A stretch of DNA of 64,000 nt from contig CM020620.1 of the NCBI GenBank assembly GCA_009829735.1, positions 27,374,951-27,438,950 of the forward strand, written 5' to 3'. This document shows, one piece after another, positions 54,167 through 64,000 of the stretch. The position numbers and the translations under genes are program-made. The notes under the pieces are model-generated. The model was not told where the DNA came from and ran no database searches. It was given only the letters and a program-made list of their open reading frames with translations. The DNA comes from Pyropia yezoensis (Eukaryota; Rhodophyta; Bangiophyceae; Bangiales; Bangiaceae). Position 1 is the stretch's first letter, and each line of letters starts with the position of its first letter.

Positions 54167-57100
54167 TCACGTTGAGGGAGGGCTGTTAGGGTCTATCTCA
54201 TTCCGGGCACAGTTTGCCCGGACCTTCTCAGCGGGAAGGTCCTCCACATACTCCCACGTATCATCCTTGGCTTTGTAGCCAAACCAACGCACCCTCAACA
54301 TGAGGCGGTCAGTGTCCTCATCCCAGCCGTGGTCGATAAACTGATCGAACACGTACTCCTGCGGGCCCTGTTTGGCCGCACGCAGTGAGGGGAGGCGCCA
54401 CGCTTCCAAAGCACGCGCCCAAGCTGGGTCGCCTGCAGGCGGTGGTGCAACTTTGACCACGTCCTGTCCGTTCACTGTGCGGACCCCATCGTCACTTTCG
54501 ATCGTGAAGCGCCGCCCATCAGTACGAAGGACCTGGTACGGCCCCTTCGTCTGGAATACCAACTTACCCCCAGTTGGGGTGTGCGAGTGTACCAGCACCC
54601 AGCCACCCTGCTCGGAGACATGCTTAGCATTGCGCACCTTTTTGTCAAAGGTACGCTTGTAGCGCTTTTGTGCTTTGTCCACCTCAGCCCTGACTTTAGG
54701 GATGAGGTTTTCAAGCCTAGCAGCGAAATCCGCCTTACTCTCAGTAGGAGTAGGCGTACTGCCACCATCCTCCCTAGTTGGGAGCGACCGCCGCACGGCA
54801 ATAGACCGCACACGACGGGGGGTCACAAAAGCGAGGGGTACTTCCCCGGTAGATGAGTGAACCTGCGAATTGTAGGCAGTGGTAAGAATAGAAATGTATT
54901 GGTCCCACGTTTTCACATGCTCACTCACATAGTGGCGCAGCTGCCGAACAATAGTTTTGTTGAAGCGCTCCACCTGCCCGTTAGTATGTGGGTGGTAGGG
55001 GGTGGCATAGTTTGCCTTAACCCCCAACATATCCAGCACTCCCTGAAACAGTACAGACGCAACTTGCGGTCCATTGTCCGATAGTGTACTATCCGGAATG
55101 CCATACGCGGCAACCCAGTGATCTAGGAAGGCTGACACGACCGACATGGCCGTGATCTCTGCCAGTGGGATCGCTCGCGTAAGTTTCGTGAAGCGGTCAC
55201 AGATGACCAGGAGGTACTAGTTGCCCTCCTCGGTCACTGGCAGTGGCCCAAGGATGTCCATCGCCAACGCGGCAAAGGGCTCCTTGGCCGGGAACAATAG
55301 CATAGCCGTAGTAGGCCGCCGTTCCATCAGACGATTCTGTGCACAACTTGTGCAGGCAGCCACCCAACTGTAGATGTCCACCACCATGGACGACCAGTAG
55401 TATCTGGTCCTCAGGGTCTGGTACAGTTTACTAGACCCCAGGTGTCCACCCGTGGGAGCGTTATGCTCCCTCTCAAGGATACTTTCCTTGAGGGATGCGG
55501 GGACGACAAGTTGTTCGGTCCCCTGGAGTACCCCCCTCCTCACGAGGAGGCCATCGTCTCCCAGAAAGAACCGCGTCTCCGCCACTGAATCCAGTGTATC
55601 CCTCTGCGACTTGCAGAAGGGATCCTCGGCCTGGGCCTTCACCACCTCGTCCAGGGACAGGGGCAAGTACTTCTTGTTCCCTGGCGCCTCGGGGTTCAAC
55701 GCCTGACCCGAGCGCGTGACTACCCCCCCGATGGGGATGTCCTCATCGACTGGGTTAGTGTCCAGCCCCTCGGTAGGTACTCGAGAGAGGCCGTCGGCAA
55801 GGGCATGTTGCCTGCCAGGTCGGTACTCAATGTCAAAGTTGAAGGGTGCCAGTCGCACCCTCCACCGGTTGAGACGAGTGTTCGTACAGTCCGTCTTAAA
55901 GATGAACTGCAACGCGCGGTGGTCACAGCGGATGAGGAACTTCTCACCCGCTAGGTAGTGACGAAGGGACGTCACCGCCCACACCACTGCGAGTCCTTCC
56001 AACTCGGTGACTCTGTAGTTCTTCTCGGCCTAGTTCAGCCCCTTGCTGAAGTATCCCACCGGCAAGTACTCCTTGTCCGGCTGCTGCTGAAGCAATACAC
56101 AACCAAGTTGGTCGTAGATAGCGTCCACATCCAGGATGTAGTGGCCTCCCAACCTGGGAATAGCCAGGATAGGGGGCTTCAGCAGAAGGTCCCGAAGAGT
56201 CTCAAAGGATTCCTGCTCCACCCGTCTTGGGGGAGGCAGGTTCTTCGGTAGCGTTGAGCTCACTAACTCATTCAACGGCTTCGCCACCTTGGCGAAGCCC
56301 TTGGTGAAACGTCGGTAAACGTTACACATTCCGAGGAAGCTCCTCATCTGGGTCTGGGTCCGGGGGTACTGAGCCTTACGGATGGCCCTCAAGTTCTTCT
56401 CGTTGACACTGAGACGCCCCGGACGGACAACATGTCCCAAGTATTCCACCTCTTGAGTGAAGAGGTGGCACTTACTCGCCTTCAGTGACACACCGGCGTC
56501 AGCAAGTAGCTTGAACACCTGGACAAGATGGCCAATGTGTTCCTCCGGACTTCGGGAGAACACAATGATATCGTCTAGGTACACGAGACAGATTTGCCAC
56601 CGTACTCCGGCCAGAATCATGTCCATAGCGCGCTGGAAAGTTGCCGGCGCGTTACACAGACCAAACGGTACGCGCTTGCACTGGTAGGTACCACAGTGAC
56701 AGGTAAAGGTAGTTTTATGCCTGTCCTCCAGGGCAATGGGAATTTGCCAGTACCCCGCGTTACAGTCCAGGGTAGAGAACACGTTCGCCTCCCCCAGAGA
56801 GTCCAGACAGTCGTCCATCCTAGGTAGGGGATAACTGTCCTTCACCGTGCTCTCGTTGAGCTTACGGTAGTCGATACAGAACCGGGGGGTCCCATCAACT
56901 TTGGGGACGATAACCACCGGACTCGCCCACTCGGCGTTACTGGCCTCGATCACATCGAGGGCCTCCATGTGAGCAACTTGCTCCTTAACGAGGGCCCTTG
57001 AACGGGGTCCTCCCCTATACGGTTGTTGGCGTATAGGGGGTGCACCGGGCTTCAACTCGATCCGGTGTTGGGTAGCTCTCATGAGTCCCAATTGACCATC

Positions 57101-58150
57101 CCACAACTTGTGATATTGGTCCAAGAGGCGTTCAACTTGAACCCTCAACCTGGGTGGAACACCCTCCATGTTCACATGGGGCCGAGGAGAGGCGGCCGAC
57201 TTGGCTTGATGCTTCTCCTTTCCGGACTTCGGGTCGCTACTTGCGCCCGCGTTGAGGGTGACCGCTACTACCGGTCCCTCGTGTTGGTCGATATAGCCGA
57301 ACTTGGCTCCCGACTTGAAGTACTTGGGCGACGAGCTCAGGTTCATCACCTGGATCCTCCACGGGACTCCGGCTTTGGAGTCTATCGTGCCAAGGGCAAC
57401 ATGCACTTGGTGCTTGCAAGCAAGACGGGGGTAAGGGTGCACCAACCCGTTCCCCGTATAATCAGTTACAACATCAACGTGCGCCATCGAGTTGGGGGGC
57501 AACGTGACTTTACGGGCTAGACGCAGTGTAGCAGTAAACCTTTCCCTCACAGAGCAAACAGGCTTCGACTGTGAGACTGTCACAGGAGCCACAGACTTTC
57601 CCTTACCAAGGATGGGGATAGTCTCCCCATTCATCAACTTGACCCAGTACTCAGGGCCACAAATCAAAGGCACTTGTGTTACGACATAGGGGGTACCCAG
57701 AAGCAGGGGTACCGATATATTCTCAACTACACCATAGGTCACGTCGACCTCATGGGTCCCCAACCTAGTTGGTAGGGTCACGGCACCAACGATGGGAAGT
57801 ACCCCACCATTGATATCGATCAGATGGTCAGCTTTAGACTTCCAGCGTTGGAGCTTCATCTCCTTTGGTAATAGCGACTTGCGTATCAAGCAGGCTCCTG
57901 ACCCGGTATCAAGTACGATACGGGCACAACAGGCGCGGCCGGGGGCAAGTTGCACCCGTCCAGCCACCTGGAAGTTCTCACCCGTCAGCACCGCGATGAC
58001 CCGACGTGGGTTTACGTTCTTGGGGAGTCCTACCCGAGGTGGGCGGACTCCCTTAGGTCGCCGCAGTATCCGGCACGGTTGATTCATCCTCTTGACCCAC
58101 TTGGCCGAGGCTGCCGTTGTGAGCTTCGGACGACCAGCTCCAACGGTCAT
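54167..58150 (-). pseudogene. pol: Element 3 pol with two in-frame TAG codons
   Basis: The frame is 3,984 nt, exactly the length of element 2 pol, and starts ATGA overlapping the gag stop. Two codons are TAG: 56032-56030 (TCG in element 2, after YFSKGLN in RNase H) and 55219-55217 (CAG in element 2, after VTEEGN in integrase). Protease DTGSG and RT YLDD are intact upstream of the first stop. The chromo-like tail is unchanged. A product would end in RNase H, so the copy depends on another element's integrase. Confidence 0.93.
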
Positions 58151-60093
58151 TCGTTTCCCGCTAACTTGGCGTCCGAATCTGAGGACGAAGGGGAAGACGA
58201 CGAGTCCGAGGACGACGTGTCCGCCCCCTTCGCCGAGGGTGTGACGACCGACACCACCGGTCGAGACCCACCCTCACGGCGTGAACGTACTTCGTTCGTA
58301 GCCGACTTCTTACTCGCATTCCTAACAAGTTGTTGGATGCGTTTACTCAACTTGGGGCAATCATATGCCCAGTGTCCATCGGAGTTGCAGTTCCAACACC
58401 GATTGTCAGTTCCCGGAGGGGTCTTCCCAACTGGGGAAGACGAAGGGATACCCTGGGAAGTTCCCACGGCAGCTACCACCCTCTCCTTGCGGATTCGGCG
58501 TGCCTCTCTCAACTCTCTGGCCTGGCGCGCCTCCTCCCGTTCCTTGGCCAACTCGGACTGACGCTCCTGGCGTTGTTCCTCCCGCAACTTGCGGTAGGCC
58601 TCGCCTCTGCGGTAGGCGAACCTAGCCAACTCGGCCAGGGTCGCCCGGGCAGTGCTATGCTCCCGGGTCTCCATCTGGACTGACCAATGGAGCCCCTTCA
58701 CAAACCGACTCTTCACCACAGCTTGTGGATGAAGAAACCCACAAAGATTGTTGAGCTTACGGACTCGCTCCGCAAAGGACAACTCGTCCTCCGCCTCTTC
58801 CTGATGGGCTTGCGTAAACTCCTCGACTTGAGAAGCCAGCGCCGCTTCATCAACCATGGCTCTCAACAACCAGTTGACGAGCTCCAAATAGGACGTCACC
58901 TCACCAGCGCCTCCACTTGAGGAGCTGGGCATGACGGACATAAGTTCTGTCCGCAGGTCTCCCTTCGTAAACTTCTGTAGCATGTAGAAAGCCATGCCTT
59001 CACTTATGGCATTGTCGTCACAGGCTTTTGTGAAACGACGTAGGAACTCAAAGACACGAAGGGGGGGAGATTCATCCCAATCCGCTTTGTGCCCAAAAGA
59101 GTGAGGTGCATTCTTCTTGGCACGGCCCATGGCTCGGGCCTGGGCAGGACCATACGCCACCGACTTGTTGTGGAGGGCGTAGGTCTCACAGTCAAAGATC
59201 CTCTGGTAAACCGGGTTGGCTACCAGGATCTTGGGCGGCACCTCACGTTGAGGGAACAGCCGCTGTGGCACTGGGGTAAGTTCACCCCCAGTGCCTGTAG
59301 TCCGGCGCGGCGCGCTTGGTGTAGCCGCCAGCGTTTCCGGGGGGAACTCCCCCATGAAGGGCGTACGCCCCACCGAGTATGGTGTGGCTCCCTCGTTGGG
59401 AGTCACAGGTGTCGCCCCCTGTTCGGGGCGACCAGAGGTAGGCGTGAGGAGGGATTCCCCCTGCGCCTGCGGGCTCGAAAGCCCCGATCCGGTCTGGACA
59501 TTAAGGCCATCTGGCAAACTCGCCACAATCTGATTCAGAATTGTATTCGTCATCGTGACCACCAGGTCCGGCAAAGTCTGCCGCAACACATTGGTCGCCT
59601 CCCGACGGACAGTTTCCGCGAGGAGTGGATTGACGACTCCAGTTGAGTCTCGGTCCGCCTCCGGGAGTCCACCTGAGGGGTAACCACGTTCCTCAGGGGT
59701 CTCAACCGGGGGCATGGGCGCGAGCCCATCGCCGACCAACGGAGGTCCGCCGTCCTCCAAAAGCCTAGTTGGCGACGGCTCCAAGCCAAAGTTGGCTCCA
59801 ACCCGAGTGGAACCCGCGGGGACAGTCCTCACCCCTTGGGACGTTCCCGTTGAGTGTACCACACGGTGGCCAGACTTCGGCCCACCCACATCAGAAGTGT
59901 CACCCGAGTGAACTCCCGACTGAGTCGGGGTGGCCTGTTGCCCGCCCGCACTTCCAGTCTTGGTGGCTTGAGGGACCTCTAGTCCCTCTGCGACCCCAGG
60001 TAAACCCACCTGTGTCTCACCAGTATTCAAAGGCACTGAAGTACGTGCGTCACCCGTGTACTCCCCGGACGAAGGGGGGTCCGAACTAGCCAT
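58147..60093 (-). CDS. gag: Element 3 gag polyprotein
   Basis: The ATG at 60093 gives 648 residues, the same domain order as element 2 gag and an intact zinc knuckle (CWNCNSDGHWAYDCP). The C-terminal acidic Ser-rich tail ends AGNE with TGA overlapping the pol ATG (58150-58147). Confidence 0.92.
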   Translation of the reverse strand: MASSDPPSSGEYTGDARTSVPLNTGETQVGLPGVAEGLEVPQATKTGSAGGQQATPTQSGVHSGDTSDVGGPKSGHRVVHSTGTSQGVRTVPAGSTRVGANFGLEPSPTRLLEDGGPPLVGDGLAPMPPVETPEERGYPSGGLPEADRDSTGVVNPLLAETVRREATNVLRQTLPDLVVTMTNTILNQIVASLPDGLNVQTGSGLSSPQAQGESLLTPTSGRPEQGATPVTPNEGATPYSVGRTPFMGEFPPETLAATPSAPRRTTGTGGELTPVPQRLFPQREVPPKILVANPVYQRIFDCETYALHNKSVAYGPAQARAMGRAKKNAPHSFGHKADWDESPPLRVFEFLRRFTKACDDNAISEGMAFYMLQKFTKGDLRTELMSVMPSSSSGGAGEVTSYLELVNWLLRAMVDEAALASQVEEFTQAHQEEAEDELSFAERVRKLNNLCGFLHPQAVVKSRFVKGLHWSVQMETREHSTARATLAELARFAYRRGEAYRKLREEQRQERQSELAKEREEARQARELREARRIRKERVVAAVGTSQGIPSSSPVGKTPPGTDNRCWNCNSDGHWAYDCPKLSKRIQQLVRNASKKSATNEVRSRREGGSRPVVSVVTPSAKGADTSSSDSSSSPSSSDSDAKLAGNE

Positions 60094-60193
60094 GTTGGCT
60101 GACGATCCGTATGACACGGTCCAAGTCCACCGTTCCTCTGAGACCGAGGGCCCCCTACACCCGGGTGCACCGGGAGGTAAAGTTTACCTCTGT

Positions 60194-60210
60194 CCCCTGC
60201 TGCTCCACCA
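60194..60210 (-). other. Primer-binding site of element 3
   Basis: The minus strand reads TGGTGGAGCAGCAGGGG two bases inside the 5' LTR. It differs from element 2 by one inserted A in the G run region. Confidence 0.75.
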
Positions 60211-60212
60211 AA

Positions 60213-60675
60213 TGTGGCAAAAACCACTTACACACACGACACCCAAATTGGGGCGGTGTACAAGGGCTGCCTCCCGTGTCGGGGGAACCGGAAGAAGTGC
60301 AAGTCGCACACACTCTGTCCCTGTTGTGGGGCAAACCCCCCACTGACAAACAAGAGGATGGTGTGTGGTCCAACAGTTTCTTGGTCGGGACGGGGACGCA
60401 GGGCCAAGCCCCGCTGTCCCTCCCCTTATCCCCCCAGGGTCCCCTCAGAATCTCGCCACTCAGAATCTCCCACCCCAGCACCTGCCCACCGGGCCACATG
60501 AAAGACGATAAATGCAGAAAACCCTCAAATCGAAGTTGGATTTACTACTAAGCTAAGTATCCCAAACTTAGGGAATATGGACCCAAATGCAGGGGGAGGA
60601 ACGGATCAGGCTAGTGGCCTGCCGCCCCTTGCATGGCACGTGTTGCCCCCCTACCTGGGGGTCCATACTGCCACA
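60213..60675 (-). repeat. 5' LTR of element 3
   Basis: It is 463 bp and pairs with 51311-51773. It ends TGCCACA on + and is followed by ACGAC. Confidence 0.95.
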
Positions 60676-60680
60676 ACGAC
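60676..60680 (+). repeat. Target-site duplication of element 3, right copy (ACGAC)
   Basis: The same five bases as 51306-51310. Confidence 0.95.
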
Positions 60681-60830
60681 CTCGCCGCGCGGACGGCCCA
60701 CCAACGGGCGCTTCCCGACGACGTGCTGGCGCTCCTCGTCTTAAGGTTCTTTGGTGGCGCCCCGTACGTCCTGTCCGCCGCCAACCGGCTCGGCTGGTTC
60801 GGCGCCCGCCGCCGCCCGCCCGCGGTCGGC
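60681..60830 (+). pseudogene. Continuation of the relic split by element 3
   Basis: Joining 51310 to 60681 keeps one frame: FPTALDVGDD runs into LAARTAHQRALPDDVLALLV and LRFFGGAPYVLSAANRLGW. The sequence is protein-like with a hydrophobic segment, as expected near the membrane part of a TMEM62-like protein, but I cannot align it confidently with the family. Confidence 0.5.
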
Positions 60831-62446
60831 GGGGCGGCGACGGTGGCGGCGGCTGTGCAGCGGCGACGCGCCCCCCGTCGACACGTTGCCCGCCATCTGG
60901 GCCGTTGCCGTGGCCGCGCTGCGCGCCGGGAAAGCTCCAGTGGCCGCCGCCGCCTATGGGGCACGTGCCTCCTGTGGCAGCACCGTCCCTGTGGCAACGC
61001 CGCGGCAGTGGCACCCCAAGCTCACGGGGCACCCCGTTTCATCGCCGCCGTCGGCGCCGCCGCAGTGGCAGCACCTGCTGTCGGCGCACCCCGCGGCGGC
61101 GCTGGCGCAGCCGACGGCGGCATGGCAGCCGGGACCGCAGCCACTGCTGGCGGCGGCGGCAGGCCCGCTGCTACATCATAAGCCCCCGCCACTGGGAGGG
61201 CGGCACCCCGCGGCAGAGCCACCGCACACGTTACGCCTGCCACTGACGACGGCGCCGCCGCCGCCGCCACTGCCGTTGCCGCTGCTGAGGGCGTTGTCAT
61301 CGGCCGTGTCTATAGCGACGCTATGGCCGCCAGTCTGCTCCTCGTCGGCTCCCGGCGGCAGCGGCGGCTGCGGTGGCAGCGGCGGCTTCGGTGACAGCCG
61401 CTGAGAAAGCGTCTGTCATGGTGGGGAGGCGTGCCGGCCCGGCCGTGCGGCGGGCGGCCGCCGCCCGGTCCGCACCCTGTCGCTGCCCGCAACGACGTTT
61501 TACTGCGACGGCGGGGGGCGGGTGGCCGAGGGGCCGCCCACGTCGCGCAAAAGAAAAAAGGGGTGGTACGGCAGCTCCTTTGGCCACTTCCCCGGCCGCA
61601 GCCATGTTCACGGAGGCGGTTGCCGCAGCGGCGGTGGTGGCGGGCGGGGGGCTGTCGGAGCAGACGGCGGCGGTGGCTGGGGTGTTGTGGGGGGGTGCAG
61701 CAGTGACGGCGGCGGCGGCGGCAGCCGCGGCTGCCTGAGCGACGCCGCGTCCATGATTGAAGACGCCGGGGCGGCCGCCGCGGCAATGGTGGATCACCCG
61801 GTGGGGGTCAACGTGCAGGCCGCCGGCTCGGCCACCCCCCCGTCGTCGGCTCCCCGCCCTGCCGGCAATGGGCACGGTGGACGGGGTGACGGCGGCCACG
61901 ATGATGGGACGGCGGGGATGGACGCGCCCGTAATCGCTGCCACCATTGCGCTGCCACCAGTCACGTCCGTCGTCGCCGCCGCGCCACAGGCGGCCGACGT
62001 CGCCTTGACGTCGATCATCGCCGGCAACACGTCAACCTCTGCCCCCGGCCCGGCGTCCACCCTTTCGTCAGCTGCAGCGGCGGGCGCCGGCGCCGCCACT
62101 TCCCGGCGATTGCCGGGGGGCGCGCCGGCCGCCGCCGTCCCGCCAGGGGCAGCCCCCATGGCCATCGTGCCGCCCGCCACGCTGACCATACCCGCTGTCT
62201 TGTCCGCCGCCACCAACGCCGTCAAGGTGACGCGCCCAGCCACGCGGCCAGCGCCTGTGCCCGCCCGCCCGCCGACACCCGGTGCCAATCCGGGTCGGGA
62301 CGTGCGCCTTGCCCCCGCCGGGCGCGCATACCGGCGACCCCCCCCCCCCCCCCCGCCGCCACCACCACCGCCACCGCCACCACCACCACTTTCGCCGGCG
62401 CCGGCACTCCCACCGCCATCGCCGCGGCTACCTCTGCTGCGTCTTC
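60831..62446. other. Low-complexity Ala/Pro/Gly-coding-like region
   Basis: GCx and CCx repeats give Ala- and Pro-rich frames on both strands. A + frame from about 61740 to 62330 has plausible segments (SMIEDAGAAAAAMVDHPVG, APQAADVALTSIIAG), but I cannot name a protein. A C-run (62338-62354) and a CACCAC-type repeat follow. This may hold the decayed 3' part of the metallophosphoesterase gene. Confidence 0.35.
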
Positions 62447-63934
62447 CTATTCTGCCGCCCTCTCGGGCCGTAACCCGCGGTACCAGACGATATGACGGGG
62501 AAAGGACGGTGCACCTGTGGCGTCCATCCACGCTGCGTCCAGCTTCTGAAGTCTCCATTCGGAGATGGGCGGTCGATTCGCTTTGGCCCGGAGTAGGCGA
62601 CAGTACAGTGCCTCCTCCTCTCTTGGCGATGCCGCCCGGCAGAAAGGAGTGCGTTTGTGCTTCCGCACAAACGCAATCACTTCCGCTACAATCTCACGCT
62701 GCCTCTGATGGGCCAACCGCTCCACCCCCGCTGCAAGCGACAGCCGCCAGTCAAAGCCCCATGCAATGAGCTTGGACTTTTCCGCTTCGTCTTGTAGGAG
62801 GTGGGACGGGTCCGTGCGCAAGCGATGAACCGCTGCGCCAAAAGAGCCGCCCGGGCCAAACGCCTCGTCGTGGGCTTGGCCGGGTACGATAACGTCGCCG
62901 AACTTCAGCAAAAACCGTTCCAGCGCGCCGCACAGGTCTACCCAATGCCCACGTACCGCCGATGATGCCTGCAGCGCAGTCCGCATGCCTGGCCGAGCGG
63001 CGTTCTTTAAGTCAGATAGGGGTGCACGGGCACTGTACAGCACGTCCTCAAGGGCGTCTGCCACCGCACCGAGCTTCGCAATGCCAAGCGCATCCCCGTT
63101 GCAGTCAGAGACGGGCACGCACCGTCACGTGCGCGCCTGTCGCGCTTCCTCCTCCTGCAGAAGCTTGTCAAAGCCAAAGGGGGCCTGACAGCAGCAGTGC
63201 TGATGAAACCTCTGGAAGATGCCGGTGGTCGCTGGCATGCAGCGGACGACTTGTCCGACGTGTACCCCTGCACCAGGCACGCGCACAATGAGGTAAATGC
63301 CGACGTGGTAGCCGACGGCTGCATGTCGATCTCTTGTGCAGGCGGCGTCCGGGTCCTCTCCAGCAGCAGTTGCGAGCGAACGCAGCGCCGCCAGCGCTCC
63401 GGCCGCAATCCTTCTCACCCGGCCGCCAATGTCGCCCAGGATGTCGTGCGCCCAGGCGACCGCAGCCACGACAGGCGGCTCAGCGTGTGGCTCCCCGTGC
63501 CGCAACTGTAAAGGCACCCTAGGGTCGCAATCGGCTGGTGCGTGAGATTGTAGAGATGGGGATGGGGGGCAAGGGTTGAGGCGACGCCGCTTGGACGCCT
63601 CTTCCCCTGACTCGGGAGAGACTGGTGTCGGCTGTCCCGTCTCGTCACATGAGTCGCCCACAATACGGCGCAGCGCCGGCGCAGCCCGGCACTCGTGAGT
63701 CTCGTCGTCGTCGTGCTGGAGCAGAGTCGCTGCCAGCGCCTTCCTCCTCCGCCGCACCCGGCGAGTCTTGCCACTCTCAGCCTGCTCCAACACCAGGGCC
63801 CACAGGTCCCAGACGGCGCATGTGGGCACGCCAGCGTCGACCAGAGCGCAGGCGAGTGCTGCGTCCATCCAGGGCCGGTCCCCATCCCGCTGCAGCACAG
63901 TGGCGAACAGTCGCTCCACCGTGGCGGCCTCCAT
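62447..63934 (-). CDS. GIY-YIG-like domain protein, interrupted by one in-frame TGA
   Basis: The ATG at 63934 (GCCATGGAG) opens a frame with basic nuclear-signal-like stretches (KTRRVRRRRKALA, KRRRLNP). It continues to GYHVGIYLIVRVPGAGVHVG, QVVRCMPATTGIFQRFHQH and FDKLLQEEEARQART, then TGA at 63127-63125. The same frame continues to 62447 (GIAKLGAVADALEDVLYSAR, then EEEALYCRLLRAKANR, WRLQKLDAAW). GIYLI...HVGQ...R..QH resembles the GIY-YIG nuclease core, with HVG for YIG. The C-terminal part resembles a helicase-associated-type repeat. The TGA may be a nonsense mutation or lie in an unrecognised short intron. Total would be about 495 codons. Role unknown. Confidence 0.5.
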
Positions 63935-64000
63935 GGCGCCACGCCCCGCCGTGCGCCGCCGGCTGCCGCCCGGAGGCTATGCCGGCGGCACACCACCGGA
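63935..64000. other. Upstream edge of the GIY-YIG-like gene
   Basis: Only 66 bp upstream of the ATG are in view, GC-rich. No promoter element can be called. Confidence 0.4.

Larger units (their letters stand above)
51311..60675 (-). mobile_element. Element 3: complete Ty3/gypsy LTR retrotransposon (family C), pol with two nonsense codons
   Basis: This is a 9,365-bp inverted copy of the element 2 type with 463-bp LTRs and ACGAC duplications. Gag is intact, pol has two TAG codons, and both antisense ORFs are intact. The LTR pair differs at about nine positions by eye, so the copy is similar in age to or a little older than element 2. It is inserted in the metallophosphoesterase relic. Confidence 0.97.

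Overview
The window looks like nuclear DNA of a very GC-rich eukaryote. Genes are dense and mostly intronless. One clear spliceosomal intron (GTAAG...AG) sits inside a SNF1-type kinase. There are long Ala/Gly/Pro coding tracts, poly-G and poly-C runs, and several LTR retrotransposons. The gene mix (cytosolic Fe-S scaffold NBP35, SNF1/AMPK kinase, a secreted malectin-domain protein, a vanadium-haloperoxidase-like secreted protein, a CobT-like B12 enzyme) fits a bangiophycean red alga of the Porphyra/Pyropia type. That assignment is inference.

Region 1 (1-16,740) is host gene space: 3' end of NBP35/NUBP1 (+), SNF1 kinase with one intron (-), a secreted PAP2/vanadium-haloperoxidase-like protein lacking the usual catalytic residues (+), a GH43-type beta-propeller protein with a frame change in its N-terminal C-run (-), a frame-broken CobT-like gene (+), and a malectin-domain secreted protein (+).

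Region 2 (17,490-37,000) is transposon-rich. A Copia remnant leads into a Tc1/mariner-like transposase remnant, which is split by a complete 9,713-bp Ty3/gypsy element (element 1, coding strand -, 692-bp LTRs, target duplication CTCGG). Next come a degenerate gene of unknown function (-), an inverted LTR fragment of element 1's family, and a decayed gypsy element (element 4, +).

Region 3 (37,448-64,000) holds host-gene relics split by two complete copies of one gypsy family in opposite orientation: element 2 (39,015-48,391, +, TSD TTGGG) inside a TrmA/RlmD-like methyltransferase relic, and element 3 (51,311-60,675, -, TSD ACGAC) inside a TMEM62-like metallophosphoesterase relic. Element 2 has fully open gag and pol frames. 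Element 3 has intact gag but two nonsense codons in pol. A thioesterase-like relic lies between them, and a GIY-YIG-like gene with one in-frame TGA closes the window.

The most notable biology is in the gypsy elements. Both families with complete copies (and apparently element 4) carry a two-ORF module on the strand opposite gag-pol, between pol and the 3' LTR, and its proteins are recognisably related between families. In elements 2 and 3 gag and pol overlap by ATGA. The same family is full of odd-length palindromes centred on AAGTT/AACTT, spread over LTR, gag, pol and the antisense ORFs far beyond chance. This recalls TE-specific motif arrays bound by TE-encoded proteins.
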